Positions 7,173 to 16,153 of a stretch of DNA of 64,000 nucleotides are shown piece by piece. The position numbers and the translations under genes are program-made. A model generated the notes under the pieces. That model was not told where the DNA came from. It worked only from the letters and a program-made list of their open reading frames with translations, and did no database searches. The DNA comes from an uncultured Anaeroplasmataceae bacterium (lineage in GTDB: Bacteria; Bacillota_I; Bacilli_A; Acholeplasmatales; Anaeroplasmataceae): contig CATKXV010000002.1 of NCBI GenBank assembly GCA_949840955.1, forward strand, positions 220,193 through 284,192, in the 5' to 3' direction. How positions within the stretch are numbered: position 1 is the first letter of the stretch; every line of letters starts with the position of its first letter.

Positions 7173-9019
7173 TGGTTCGTCTCCTTAAATTTTATGGTAA
7201 TTGTGGTTCCCTTTAGGCGTATACTTTTGATATCCACCTCTGCCTCCAGCATGAGCTTAAATCGCTCCTTAAAATTTGAAATTCCTTTAGAATGAGAAGA
7301 AATTTGTGCCACATCAAAGCCTACCCCATTATCCGATACAAGGATATAAATCCACTGTTCCTCCTTATAGGAACGAACCTGGATATAGCCCTCCTCTTTT
7401 TCGTTTACTCTACTATATTTAATCGCATTTTCTACTAATGGCTGTAAAGATAGAACGGGTACAAAAAAATCCTGAAACTGTATATCCAAAAGTAGTGTAA
7501 ATTTTTTATCTAATCTTACATTTTCAAGCTCAACAAAATTAATAATATTCACAAGCTCATCCTCAAAAGGAATCATATCCTTATCTAAGGCATCAACATT
7601 TGTACGCAAATGCTTAGAAAAGCGAATTAAGGCCTCATCTGCTACATTTACATCCTTATGATATAAATTTTTAATTGCATTTAAGGAATTAAAAATAAAA
7701 TGTGGCTTGATTTGTTCTCTTAATATTTCCTGCTTGAATAGGATATGCTCTACCTCTCCCTTATTCAAATCCTTGATTCGTGAAAAATATAACAAAAAGA
7801 CATTCACCATAAGAATCGTACAAAAAATAGCCTCATACCCATAGGAGCTATAAAGAATCATTTCAGAAATATCCATCATCTCTACAATTCCCATATCTAA
7901 AATAACTGAAAACAAAATAAAAAAATATGGACTTTGCTTCCGCTGATGGATAACACTTTTTCCCATTCCAACATAATAAGGAAGCGTAGCTATAAATAAT
8001 AGAATCCAAGAAATCCATGTATAATTCGTTCCAATCAAAAAAAGATCTAAAATAAAAATGGGTATCCCGATAAAGGAATAAATTTTATGGTATAGCTTTA
8101 AATGCTCTACTTCTTTAATTTGATAGACATATACAGCAAGCTGTCTTAAAATCAGAATATAGGATATAAAGGATAAGCTTTGAAATACATAGAAGTTTGT
8201 TTTAATATTTAAATTCCTCAATAGATTCATCATATCAATAGAAAACAAATAATGAATTAATAACAAAATTAAAATGTTAAAAATGGAAAACCGATCCTGT
8301 AAATTACGATAGGAATTAAAAATAGAAAATCCGATCAATGCAGAAAAGAAAATAAGACCTAATACAAAGCTTGGAAAAAAGCTAACAAAGGTTTGGTAAT
8401 ATCCACTATACCCATCGGTTATAACGCCAGGCATTTGAGTAATGCCACCATGCATATTCATTCCAACTTCAATTACAACCTCTACTATTCCTGTAGCTGG
8501 CACCTCATAGAACATATCAAAATCCATTTTATAGCCATTTTTATTTTCCTTAAAATTTTTAGAAGCTACCCCTACACATCCAGCCAAAACGCCATTATAA
8601 TAAACTCGATAAGCCGAATCTCCTCCACCACTCTGATAGGTAGGACATAGCCTCGTTCCCTCAGATAAATGGATTAGGGTTGTTTTATAGGAGGCATAGC
8701 CTTTTTTACCTAAGGCTTTTCCATCAACAGAAAGTCCTGTCCATTTTCCAGGGATTTGAATATAAGCATCCATATCCCCATCATCCTGATCTGTAATAAT
8801 CCAACGATTATAATAGAATTCCCATTGCCCCGTCATATTGATGGAATGGGATCTCTTTTTTTCTAAATTGTATCCCATAAAGTCAACTACACCATAGGAG
8901 TTTTCAGGATAATTATAAATTTCATGATTAAAAACAGAATAAAGCAAGGCAATAAAAAATCCAAGAAACAGGCAAAAAAATGAAATCAAAAAAATAAAAA
9001 CCAATTTGAGCTTTTTCAT
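7169..9019 (-). CDS. Sensor histidine kinase, 7TM sensor with LytS-type kinase
   Basis: 616 residues from ATG 9017-9019, which follows AGGGGTG. An in-frame ATG 12 codons upstream precedes this site and is rejected. Order: one N-terminal membrane segment, then an outside domain of about 160 residues with an IPGKWTG...GYASYKT pattern like the 7TMR-DISM extracellular domains (jelly-roll, sugar-binding-like). Seven hydrophobic helices follow at about 210-415, then a His_kinase domain with REQIKPHFIFNSLNA (phospho-His about residue 440). The ATPase domain has VENAIKYS and DNGVGFD. The ligand is unknown. It is coupled with the response regulator downstream, and a second, degenerate regulator lies upstream. 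Confidence 0.9.
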   Translation of the reverse strand: MKKLKLVFIFLISFFCLFLGFFIALLYSVFNHEIYNYPENSYGVVDFMGYNLEKKRSHSINMTGQWEFYYNRWIITDQDDGDMDAYIQIPGKWTGLSVDGKALGKKGYASYKTTLIHLSEGTRLCPTYQSGGGDSAYRVYYNGVLAGCVGVASKNFKENKNGYKMDFDMFYEVPATGIVEVVIEVGMNMHGGITQMPGVITDGYSGYYQTFVSFFPSFVLGLIFFSALIGFSIFNSYRNLQDRFSIFNILILLLIHYLFSIDMMNLLRNLNIKTNFYVFQSLSFISYILILRQLAVYVYQIKEVEHLKLYHKIYSFIGIPIFILDLFLIGTNYTWISWILLFIATLPYYVGMGKSVIHQRKQSPYFFILFSVILDMGIVEMMDISEMILYSSYGYEAIFCTILMVNVFLLYFSRIKDLNKGEVEHILFKQEILREQIKPHFIFNSLNAIKNLYHKDVNVADEALIRFSKHLRTNVDALDKDMIPFEDELVNIINFVELENVRLDKKFTLLLDIQFQDFFVPVLSLQPLVENAIKYSRVNEKEEGYIQVRSYKEEQWIYILVSDNGVGFDVAQISSHSKGISNFKERFKLMLEAEVDIKSIRLKGTTITIKFKETNQ

Positions 9020-9064
9020 TTTTTCACCCCTTTTCTTTATTATACATTTTAACAAGGAAAAAGG

Positions 9065-9862
9065 CTAGGATTTCATATCAATTTTTCTTTTTATCGTAAT
9101 CCGATCAAGCTCAGATTGAAACTCTAGCGACCAATCATAGCTAGATAAAAATACACCATTGTACTTATGATCATTAGGATACTTTAAATATTCCCAATAA
9201 TCACAAATGATATTCTCCTTACATAAAAAAATTTGAGCTCTTTTAAAATCAATAATATGACTAATTTCATATTCCCGTAAAGTTTTTCTAAGCTTCCATA
9301 TTGCATCACGATATAATCTTTTTGCAAGCTCTAAATGCTTATCTGGCCATAAATGACAGATGGCATCCGACATATGTAAGGATTTCCCATTGTATGTAAT
9401 CAGTAAGGCAAGAAGCTCCTTTGACTTTACCGATTTAAATTTGACAATTTTTCCATTAACAAACACATCAAAGGATCCAAAGGTTTTTATATTAATTTCC
9501 TTTTTTTCATATCTTTGTAAATCATCTAAATAGACCTCTATTTGCTTTAAGCTAAGTGGCTTACTACAAACACCCAATATATTTTCCTTGAATTCCTCCT
9601 GATACCTTGATTCTATAGCCCCTAAAAATACCAGTCGTAGGTCCTTATGCACCTCAAGAAGCCTTCGGACCAATTCAAAGCTATTCACAGATAAAAGGTT
9701 ACTGCTGATAAAAACACCATCAACATCATTCTCCTTGATATAATTTAGGCTGTCTAATGCATTTTCCTTGAAAAATTTATATTCAATTGTATATTCATTT
9801 ACAAGAGTCTCTAAAAAGAAAGATAAGGATACCATATCTTCATCTATAATTAAAACCTTCAT
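9065..9862 (-). CDS. SARP/OmpR-like regulator with degenerate receiver
   Basis: 265 residues, a clear paralogue of the regulator at 6387-7172, with near-identical DNA-binding segments (SKELLALLITYNGKSL, SDAICHLWPDK, SLEFQ). The receiver has lost the phospho-acceptor: FLDINMP is replaced by FISSNLL, giving Ser at position 53. The switch Thr is Gly81, while Lys101-Pro102 and D7 remain. It therefore cannot be phosphorylated in the normal way and is probably active without phosphate, or tuned by pairing with its paralogue. It is the first gene of the three-gene operon, with a 45-bp gap to the kinase. Confidence 0.87.
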   Translation of the reverse strand: MKVLIIDEDMVSLSFFLETLVNEYTIEYKFFKENALDSLNYIKENDVDGVFISSNLLSVNSFELVRRLLEVHKDLRLVFLGAIESRYQEEFKENILGVCSKPLSLKQIEVYLDDLQRYEKKEINIKTFGSFDVFVNGKIVKFKSVKSKELLALLITYNGKSLHMSDAICHLWPDKHLELAKRLYRDAIWKLRKTLREYEISHIIDFKRAQIFLCKENIICDYWEYLKYPNDHKYNGVFLSSYDWSLEFQSELDRITIKRKIDMKS

Positions 9863-9893
9863 ATCACTAACTCCTATATTTTGGTTTTTCCTT

Positions 9894-9923
9894 ATTCTAG
9901 CATTTCAAGTGCTAAAAAAGTGC
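9894..9923 (-). promoter_or_regulatory. SARP-type promoter of the two-component operon
   Basis: On the minus strand, two GCACTT direct repeats (9918-9923 and 9907-9912) start 11 bp apart. The second is followed after 7 bp by -10 TAGAAT (9894-9899), and no normal -35 box is present. The same layout occurs at 14337-14366. SARP regulators are known to bind repeats 11 bp apart placed about 8 bp from the -10 box. Confidence 0.7.
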
Positions 9924-9989
9924 CAAAACCAAATTGAATAAGCTTTATAAATGAAAAAGAATCACAAAAAAATAAAACTGTAAAAGATA

Positions 9990-10055
9990 TTTTTATAAAA
10001 AAAGATAACCCCTATAAAGTAGAATACATACCTTTTGTGTACCTACTTTATAGGG
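9990..10055 (-). terminator. Terminator of the BspA-like gene
   Basis: A perfect 13-bp stem (CCCTATAAAGTAG, arms 10010-10022 and 10043-10055) with a 20-nt loop, followed on the minus strand by CTTTTTTTATAAAA. It lies 38 bp beyond the stop at 10093. Confidence 0.85.
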
Positions 10056-10092
10056 TTTATTCTCGTTTCAATTATAAGGATTCTTTCCTATT

Positions 10093-13000
10093 TTACCAGT
10101 TGACAGGATATCCATCAACATAGTGCCAATAATTTCCACTATTTGCTGGTTCTTCTTCTGAATAAAAGTTAACTTTGGCTGTAGTTAATGGAGCATTATT
10201 CATTCCTTTTGCTACTTTTTGCCATTCCTCATAAGTTCCTGTATAAAAAATTTCTGACAAATTCGTACAGCCATCAAATGCAGAATTTCCAATCCATACA
10301 ACGCTTTTTGGTAAGATAATTCTACTTAAAAAGGTGCTTCCAATATAAGCATAGGCATGGATAATTTTTGTCTGATTATGAATTTCTAAAGTACTTACTG
10401 TTCTATCTGGTTTAACAAATATAACATACGGATTTTCTTCATTTCCCAAATATAATCCATTCTTATATTCATTATAGACTAAATTTTTACATTTATCTAA
10501 ACCATCATCTGAGGAGTTCATATATAAGGAACGAAGGCTATCTGGTATGCTTAAATGAGTTAATTGATTGCAGCCACTAAATGCATAATCCGCTATCATA
10601 ACCATACCCTCAGGTAAAATTATCGTGGTTAAATTCCTGCATCCCATGAAAGCCTTGCTAGTTACACCTAAGCCCCCAGTAACGATAACTTCTTTAAGAC
10701 TAGCTGGAACAGATTTACTATTATCAGATGCCTTGTTAGCTCCAAAAATATAACCGAAATGCATATATTGACTATCGGCACCACCTCCAATAAAAGGTAT
10801 AGTTATACTTCCTAAATTAGCACATCCTATAAAGGCAGCCAGTCCAATACTAGTTAAACTGCTAGGTAAAGACAGGTTACTAAAGCCACAATAAGCAAAT
10901 GCCCTTTCTCCAATACTCAATAAAGTGTTTGGCAACTCAATATCAACTAGATTGTTGCAGTTAGAAAAAGCATACCGTTCTATACCAGATAAAGTAGAAG
11001 GTAGTAGTATTTTCGTTATATACTTACAGCCAGAAAATGCTCCTGCTGGTATAATTTCTTCTTTTGTAATGGCAACCTCAGTTAGGCTTTCAGGCACTAA
11101 GCTGTTATCCCCAAAAAGATATCCAAAGGTTTTATTCTCAGTATCATTTATACTTTTACCTATAAACGGAATTGATATTTTTTTAAGATTCTTAGCATTT
11201 TTAAGTATTCCACTTCCAAACTGTTCAACCGTATCAGCGAACTCTAAAGTTTCTAAATGTATTAATACACCTATAACCTCTGTTTGATTTTTATTATAAA
11301 TAATTCCATTTGTTATACTATAATAAGGATTCTCATTAGATATTTCTAAATTCTTTAAATTAGAGCATGTATCAAATGATCCAATTTCAATATCTTTTAA
11401 GGTTGCTGGAAGCATTAAATTTACTATGGAAGAATAATCTTTTAAAGTTTTCTTGTCTATAGCCTCTCCTCCCAATAATACGATGTCCGTTATTGTTTTT
11501 ATAGGAAATAAATCCAAGGAATGAATAGATAAGGATACTTTTATCAATTGATTACAGCCTGTAAATGCATCCGGACAAATAACCTTACAATCCTTAGATA
11601 TTGTTACTTCTGTTATGCTTTTATCCATAACATCTACTAAAAGTACTTTAGGATTGTTGCTATTCCCTAAATAGGAAATTCCATCTTCCTCAAAATACTG
11701 TAAAGAGGTGCATCCTATAAACATTTCAGTTCCAATTTTTTCTAATGTATCAGAAATACTTAATTCTGTTAAAGAGGCACAATCCTTGAAGGCTTCATCT
11801 GCTAGATTTTTTACTTGAGTTAAAATAATACTTTCTAGGGCTTGATATACATCCTCTCCAGTAAAGCTAGATAGAGATAATGCTGTATCCAAATCTGTAC
11901 CAAGATAAGGTGTGGTTATCTTTTTTAAATTCGTACATCCTTCAAAAAGTGAAGTGCCAAATTTTACGATACTATCAGGAAAAGCCACAGCTTCCAGTGC
12001 TGTACAATCCTTAAAGGCATTAGAAGCTACTTCTGTTAGTAATGCACCTTGTACAGTGGAATCTATATGAACCTCTTTTTGATTCCCCTTATAGGAAATC
12101 AAGCAGGCAGTATTCGCATTTGTAATAATATATTCAAAATCATTTTCACTTACCAGCTCTTTAAAATTCAATATGAATATTACATCATGGAAATCACAAT
12201 CCTGCCAAAGAGATGGTAGACTTTCATATGAAGTATAGATATAAGCTTTTGCACAATTTGTAAAGGCATTTTTATCTATGGTTACAATGGAGGTTCCAAC
12301 ATGAAACTCAAGTGTATTTTTTGTTGCAACAACGATTCGATCCTTATTTTCATTATATAGAACTCCATCCTCTACAACGAAATACGTGTTTTCTGCATCA
12401 ACCTCTATACTTTCAACGGCTTCTACAAAGGCATTTTCATAGATTGTATGAATATTTTTCCCAATATAAATTTCCTTTGTGGCATCTATGTGCTCTATCG
12501 TTGTTACAGGATATACCTTGCCATAAAGCTTTACTTCATCTGGTAGAATCCCATTAAAATTACTTGTAGTTCCTTGAACAATCAGCTCATTATTCTTTAT
12601 AACATAGCGTATTCCATTTTCAATAATAGGTGTTGCAACACCATATACTGTATTAAATTTTTTGGTTGTACCTGCAATATGATTCCATTTATATGAGAAT
12701 TGATTTGCATAGGATTGACTAAAGGCACAATGTATCGTAACTGTGTTTGGTAATACATTAAGCACATTCGCTCCAAAAGCAAAATCCTGCATTGTAACAA
12801 TCGTAGAAGGAAGCCATATATCTGTTACCTTTGTACAGTATGAAAAGCTTACTACAAATTCAGTAGCCCCTTCTGCAATATAAAGGGTCGTTACCTCAGA
12901 CATAAAGAACTCTACAGAAGCAACCTTCTTTCCCACAAGAGCACTTGGAATGGTAACATCTCCAACAACCTGACTTCCACTTGAAGATAGGGTGATCCAA

Positions 13001-13320
13001 GAATCATATTCCGAAATATTAAAATTCTTTGAATATGCCTTATACTCCACACTATCCTCTCGAACCGTTTCTTCATCATAAAAATAAATCGGCATCAAAA
13101 TATTTTGATTCGTATCTGGATAAATGGATGAGGATAGCATTAGGACATAGTCCTCTCTTTCCATGATATTATAGGCAGTATCTCTACCCAAATTTTTCTC
13201 ATCCACATTTTCATACAAAACGTCTACAGGAATAATGTCCTTCTCAACATAGGTAAGAGTATCTCCAAGCTTTTCCTTTTCATAGGTACGATAGCCATTA
13301 GGATCTGTGCCTAATTGCAC
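10093..13320 (-). CDS. BspA-like leucine-rich repeat surface protein, C-terminal part after a frameshift
   Basis: 1075 codons if started at GTG 13318-13320. Most of the protein is repeats of the BspA/LRR_5 type, for example NAFTNCAKAYI, FEGCTNLKKI, FSNCNNLVDIELPNTLLSIGERAFAYC and SAFDGCTNLSEI. These proteins form solenoids on the cell surface and bind host or matrix partners. There is no signal peptide and no ribosome binding site at the GTG. The upstream frame (13311-14312) has both and ends 10 bp inside this one. I therefore read the two frames as one lipoprotein of about 1400 residues interrupted by a -1 shift near 13311-13325. The C terminus has no LPXTG motif, which fits lipid anchoring by the upstream half. 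Confidence 0.8.
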   Translation of the reverse strand: MQLGTDPNGYRTYEKEKLGDTLTYVEKDIIPVDVLYENVDEKNLGRDTAYNIMEREDYVLMLSSSIYPDTNQNILMPIYFYDEETVREDSVEYKAYSKNFNISEYDSWITLSSSGSQVVGDVTIPSALVGKKVASVEFFMSEVTTLYIAEGATEFVVSFSYCTKVTDIWLPSTIVTMQDFAFGANVLNVLPNTVTIHCAFSQSYANQFSYKWNHIAGTTKKFNTVYGVATPIIENGIRYVIKNNELIVQGTTSNFNGILPDEVKLYGKVYPVTTIEHIDATKEIYIGKNIHTIYENAFVEAVESIEVDAENTYFVVEDGVLYNENKDRIVVATKNTLEFHVGTSIVTIDKNAFTNCAKAYIYTSYESLPSLWQDCDFHDVIFILNFKELVSENDFEYIITNANTACLISYKGNQKEVHIDSTVQGALLTEVASNAFKDCTALEAVAFPDSIVKFGTSLFEGCTNLKKITTPYLGTDLDTALSLSSFTGEDVYQALESIILTQVKNLADEAFKDCASLTELSISDTLEKIGTEMFIGCTSLQYFEEDGISYLGNSNNPKVLLVDVMDKSITEVTISKDCKVICPDAFTGCNQLIKVSLSIHSLDLFPIKTITDIVLLGGEAIDKKTLKDYSSIVNLMLPATLKDIEIGSFDTCSNLKNLEISNENPYYSITNGIIYNKNQTEVIGVLIHLETLEFADTVEQFGSGILKNAKNLKKISIPFIGKSINDTENKTFGYLFGDNSLVPESLTEVAITKEEIIPAGAFSGCKYITKILLPSTLSGIERYAFSNCNNLVDIELPNTLLSIGERAFAYCGFSNLSLPSSLTSIGLAAFIGCANLGSITIPFIGGGADSQYMHFGYIFGANKASDNSKSVPASLKEVIVTGGLGVTSKAFMGCRNLTTIILPEGMVMIADYAFSGCNQLTHLSIPDSLRSLYMNSSDDGLDKCKNLVYNEYKNGLYLGNEENPYVIFVKPDRTVSTLEIHNQTKIIHAYAYIGSTFLSRIILPKSVVWIGNSAFDGCTNLSEIFYTGTYEEWQKVAKGMNNAPLTTAKVNFYSEEEPANSGNYWHYVDGYPVNW

Positions 13321-14312
13321 GAATAGCGTTCAATTTCAACTGTATAGAGTCCATAAACATTTAGATCATAATCATAGAAATTGTTATTCGCATCTTTAAT
13401 TCGTACATAATAGAAATTGTTCCCATGCTGAACTTGAGGATATCCCATAGATAATTCCGTGGAAGACCAGACATCAGAGGAATTTTCATTTTCTCTTCCC
13501 TCAGCACTCTTATAATAAACAGCTTTATACCCTGAAGGTAGCGTAATATGACTTTGAATCTTAAAGGACGTTGCCTTGTTGTTCTTTAAAACAAAATCAT
13601 AAAGATAATATTTTTTAGCTGTAGCTTCATCCATTTTTATCTCATCATAGAATCCATTAAGAACAATATGCTCATCGATATATTTTAATCGCTCTAGCGT
13701 ATATGTCTGATTGAGCTTAGTTATTCTAAATTCCTCTGTTGCTGTAGAGATAGGAACCTCTTGATAATGCGTTTCATTTTCTATTTTCACTTCCACATTT
13801 TCATATGCCGTTAATGTTACCATAGTCCTTCCTACTGGTAAATCAGCCAATGAATAGGAGCCTTGTGTTTTTTCTAATTCAACTGTCTTGCTATTTTCTC
13901 CAGGTGAAACTAAGGTTAAGACATATTTGCTAGCACATTTCAATCGGCTAAAGCTCAATATACCATCCTTAGAAATTTGAATAAAAGTGAATTCCTTTCC
14001 ATCAATCATTTCCTTATTATTTGGATCTACCGCATCACAGCGAGTACAATATCCATTTTTATAAGAATGATTTAAAGCTGGAATATCTTCAAATTCCTCC
14101 TCTTTACATCCACTGCATTTCCGAATCTTTTTTCCCTTATCCGTACATGTAGCAGCCTTTTCTTCCACCCAATTCCCCCAAGAATGAATATGCTCCTCTA
14201 CGGGTGGATTTACAGGTGGATTATCCTCTGAAGGAGGAGTCTTTGTTGAACAGCTACCTAAATATATTAGTAATAAAACAAAAGAAAGTACAATACCATA
14301 TTTTTTCTTCAT
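13311..14312 (-). CDS. Lipoprotein, N-terminal part of the BspA-like surface protein
   Basis: 333 residues from ATG 14310-14312, preceded by GGAGG. A signal peptide ends in a lipobox YLGSC, then a Pro-rich linker (TPPSEDNPPVNPPVEEH). A Cys/His-rich module follows (HSWGNW...ATCTDKG...KCSGCKEEE...ALNHSY...GYCTRC), a type common in Gram-positive surface proteins, and then about 230 residues of likely beta-sandwich. It ends IERYSCN at a TAG where the LRR frame opens one base earlier. If the shift is real, a secreted lipoprotein without repeats would be made. If it is a sequencing error, this is the front of one large protein. Its promoter carries the same GCACTT repeats as the regulator operon. 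Confidence 0.78.
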   Translation of the reverse strand: MKKKYGIVLSFVLLLIYLGSCSTKTPPSEDNPPVNPPVEEHIHSWGNWVEEKAATCTDKGKKIRKCSGCKEEEFEDIPALNHSYKNGYCTRCDAVDPNNKEMIDGKEFTFIQISKDGILSFSRLKCASKYVLTLVSPGENSKTVELEKTQGSYSLADLPVGRTMVTLTAYENVEVKIENETHYQEVPISTATEEFRITKLNQTYTLERLKYIDEHIVLNGFYDEIKMDEATAKKYYLYDFVLKNNKATSFKIQSHITLPSGYKAVYYKSAEGRENENSSDVWSSTELSMGYPQVQHGNNFYYVRIKDANNNFYDYDLNVYGLYTVEIERYSCN

Positions 14313-14336
14313 ATATGCCTCCAAAGTTTTTTACCG

Positions 14337-14366
14337 ATTATACCATTTGAAGTGCTAAAAAAGTGC
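14337..14366 (-). promoter_or_regulatory. SARP-type promoter of the surface-protein gene
   Basis: On the minus strand, GCACTT at 14361-14366 and 14350-14355, starts 11 bp apart, then 7 bp to -10 TATAAT (14337-14342). Including the A/T run between the repeats it is nearly identical to 9894-9923. Confidence 0.72.
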
Positions 14367-14467
14367 CAATGGATTTGAGGTCTTATAGTTAGATATTAAA
14401 AAATATTGAAATGTTGTGTATAGAATTAGACGTTTATAAGAATACCCTTTATCGTTTCGTTGGGATA

Positions 14468-14496
14468 ATAAAAATCAGCCTTAAATTAAGACTGAC
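14468..14496 (-). terminator. Terminator of the Fic gene
   Basis: On the minus strand, TCAGTCTTAA pairs with TTAAGGCTGA (14476-14496, one G-T pair) and is followed by TTTTTATT. The Fic gene stop is at 14552. Confidence 0.65.
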
Positions 14497-14551
14497 ATTT
14501 ATTGAAATTATTTAATTTTTCAAAAGTCCCTATAATAGGATTTCTATCGTT

Positions 14552-15442
14552 TTAATATTGTACCTTAAAATAATCAAGGTAAATTTTGAATTTGTCTTGC
14601 GCCATTAAGCAAGTGTCCCGCAAATAGCCGCGCTCGTTTTGCCATTCCTTTAATCCACGATAATAGAACAGTTTTACTTCTTCATCGATTATAAAAGGAA
14701 CGATATTATATTTTAAGCACTCTTTGAATAAAAGCAATCTGCCGATTCTGCCGTTGCCGTCCTGAAAGGGGTGTATACACTCAAACTTATAATGAAAGTC
14801 CAAAAGATCATCGAACGACTTTTCTTTCTTGCCATTGTATTCAAAAAGTAATTCTTTCATTTTTTTGGCAACTTCTTCGGGTTGCGCCGTGAACGTATCA
14901 CCTACGGTATTGGGTAATCTCTTATAATCACCCACGGCAAACCAGTCTTGCCGAGCGTCTGTCGTTCCGCTCTTTAAAGTGCGATGCAATTCTTTTATAA
15001 ATGTTTCCGTAATTACTCTTTTTGCGTTCTCTATAATAAGGTCGATACACTTAAAGTGATTTGCAGCTTCTACAATGTCGTCAACCTTTACCGGGTCACC
15101 GTCAATGCCAATTGTGTTCGTTTCAAAAATATAGCGCGTCTGGTCGTGAGTTAGGCGACTGCCTTCGATATGATTTGAATTGTACGTTAATTCGATTTGA
15201 ATTTTATGATAAATACCACCCGAAAGTTTCACTTTTTTTTCTGCGGTAAGAACTTCCAACAAGGTAGTAGGCAATTCAACTTTTTTATTTGCTCTGTCGG
15301 GCTTTTGTGCATCTTCGGGAATATTCCAAGTTTTGCCCGTTAAAAACGCACCATCAACTTTGCCCATAGCACAATAATTCCGAACGCTTCGCTCGGATAG
15401 ATTCCATTTCTTTGCTATTTCCTTTACCGACAAATATTTCAT
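14552..15442 (-). CDS. Fic-domain protein with N-terminal helix-turn-helix (class II)
   Basis: 296 residues. Residues 1-45 look like a MerR/excisionase-type DNA-binding segment (KEIAKKWNLSERSVRNYCAMGKV). The Fic fold has the active loop HPFQDGNGRIGR at 224-235, with every catalytic residue present, so it can be expected to transfer AMP or another nucleotide part to a protein. The inhibitory motif S-x-x-x-E-G is at 89-94 (SNHIEG), before the Fic core, which makes it a class II, self-inhibited Fic. Base composition looks clearly more GC-rich than the flanks, a sign of recent transfer. A GAGGTG site precedes the ATG. The target is unknown, and a partner antitoxin is not needed for class II. Confidence 0.88.
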   Translation of the reverse strand: MKYLSVKEIAKKWNLSERSVRNYCAMGKVDGAFLTGKTWNIPEDAQKPDRANKKVELPTTLLEVLTAEKKVKLSGGIYHKIQIELTYNSNHIEGSRLTHDQTRYIFETNTIGIDGDPVKVDDIVEAANHFKCIDLIIENAKRVITETFIKELHRTLKSGTTDARQDWFAVGDYKRLPNTVGDTFTAQPEEVAKKMKELLFEYNGKKEKSFDDLLDFHYKFECIHPFQDGNGRIGRLLLFKECLKYNIVPFIIDEEVKLFYYRGLKEWQNERGYLRDTCLMAQDKFKIYLDYFKVQY

Positions 15443-15477
15443 ACAATAGCACCTCGTTTATAAGTATATCACATTAT

Positions 15478-15524
15478 CGGCAAAAACGCAATAATAAAGC
15501 ACTAAAATTCAAATATTTTTGCCG
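15478..15524. repeat. Inverted repeat upstream of the Fic gene
   Basis: CGGCAAAAA (15478-15486) and TTTTTGCCG (15516-15524), separated by 29 bp, lie 36-82 bp upstream of the Fic start. It could be an operator for the protein's own helix-turn-helix, or a mark of the insertion edge. Confidence 0.4.
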
Positions 15525-15555
15525 TTGTCGGAAGAAAAAGTTGTTTGGTGTTGTA

Positions 15556-15598
15556 CAAAAAAATGGCTGAAAAAACGGGGCAATTCTCCCATTTTCAG
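15556..15598 (-). terminator. Probable terminator of ogt
   Basis: On the minus strand, CTGAAAATGGG pairs imperfectly with CCCCGTTTTTTCAG (15567-15598), followed by CCATTTTTTT. Confidence 0.5.
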
Positions 15599-15609
15599 TC
15601 CAAAAAAGC

Positions 15610-16107
15610 CTAATTTTCACTTTCAAAAAGTAATAATGCTTTTTTCTTTTCTATGCCTCCATTATAGCCTACAAGCGTTCCATTTGTTCCAATCACACGA
15701 TGACAAGGAACAATAATGGAAATCGGATTTTTTCCAACTGCTTGGCCAATCGCTTGGGCAGACATTTTTACCTTGCCCACCCTTTTCGCAACCCTTTCCC
15801 CTAATCTTTTATAGGTGGTGGTTGTTCCATATGGAATAGTACAAAGCTCCTCCCATACAGCATTTTGAAATGGACTTCCATCCCAGTGAAGAGGCAAGCT
15901 TGAAATGCTTGGATTTTTCTTTTCAAAATATTGTGTTAGCCATTCCTCTGCTTGCCGAAGAATTGTTGTTTCCTTTGTAGAACAGGTCGATAAATCTACG
16001 GAATTCACTCCTGCTTGCCCCTCAATCCAAAGACCGCATATATGCGTTTCATCACATAAAATTGTGATTTCACCAATAAATGAATTCATTTTTTTAAAAT
16101 AAAACAT
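15610..16107 (-). CDS. ogt: Methylated-DNA--protein-cysteine methyltransferase
   Basis: 165 residues. It repairs O6-alkylguanine by moving the alkyl group to its own cysteine, once per molecule. The active-site motif IIVPCHRVIG puts the acceptor at Cys135. Upstream PFQNAVWEEL...IPYGTTTTYKRLG is the DNA-binding helix-turn-helix of the family, and the GYNGGIEKKKALL tail is typical. GGAGG precedes the ATG. It lies after the M16C peptidase gene with a strong hairpin between them, so it may be transcribed alone or by read-through. Confidence 0.94.
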   Translation of the reverse strand: MFYFKKMNSFIGEITILCDETHICGLWIEGQAGVNSVDLSTCSTKETTILRQAEEWLTQYFEKKNPSISSLPLHWDGSPFQNAVWEELCTIPYGTTTTYKRLGERVAKRVGKVKMSAQAIGQAVGKNPISIIVPCHRVIGTNGTLVGYNGGIEKKKALLLFESEN

Positions 16108-16122
16108 AAAAACCTCCGATAT

Positions 16123-16151
16123 AAAATGGCATAGAGTTTCTATGCCATTTT
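16123..16151 (-). terminator. Hairpin between the M16C peptidase and ogt
   Basis: A perfect 13-bp stem (AAAATGGCATAGA, arms 16123-16135 and 16139-16151) with a 3-nt loop lies directly after the peptidase stop. The U run (TTTTAT) is partly inside the stem, so termination may be partial. Confidence 0.65.
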
Positions 16152-16153
16152 GG

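Noticed and set aside
10925..11287. A 120-codon plus-strand open frame inside the BspA-like gene.
   Set aside because: The opposite strand has clear LRR repeats; this is a shadow frame without a start signal.
13311..13325. Programmed -1 frameshift in the surface protein.
   Set aside because: No X-XXY-YYZ slippery heptamer and no clear downstream structure; a mutation or error is simpler.
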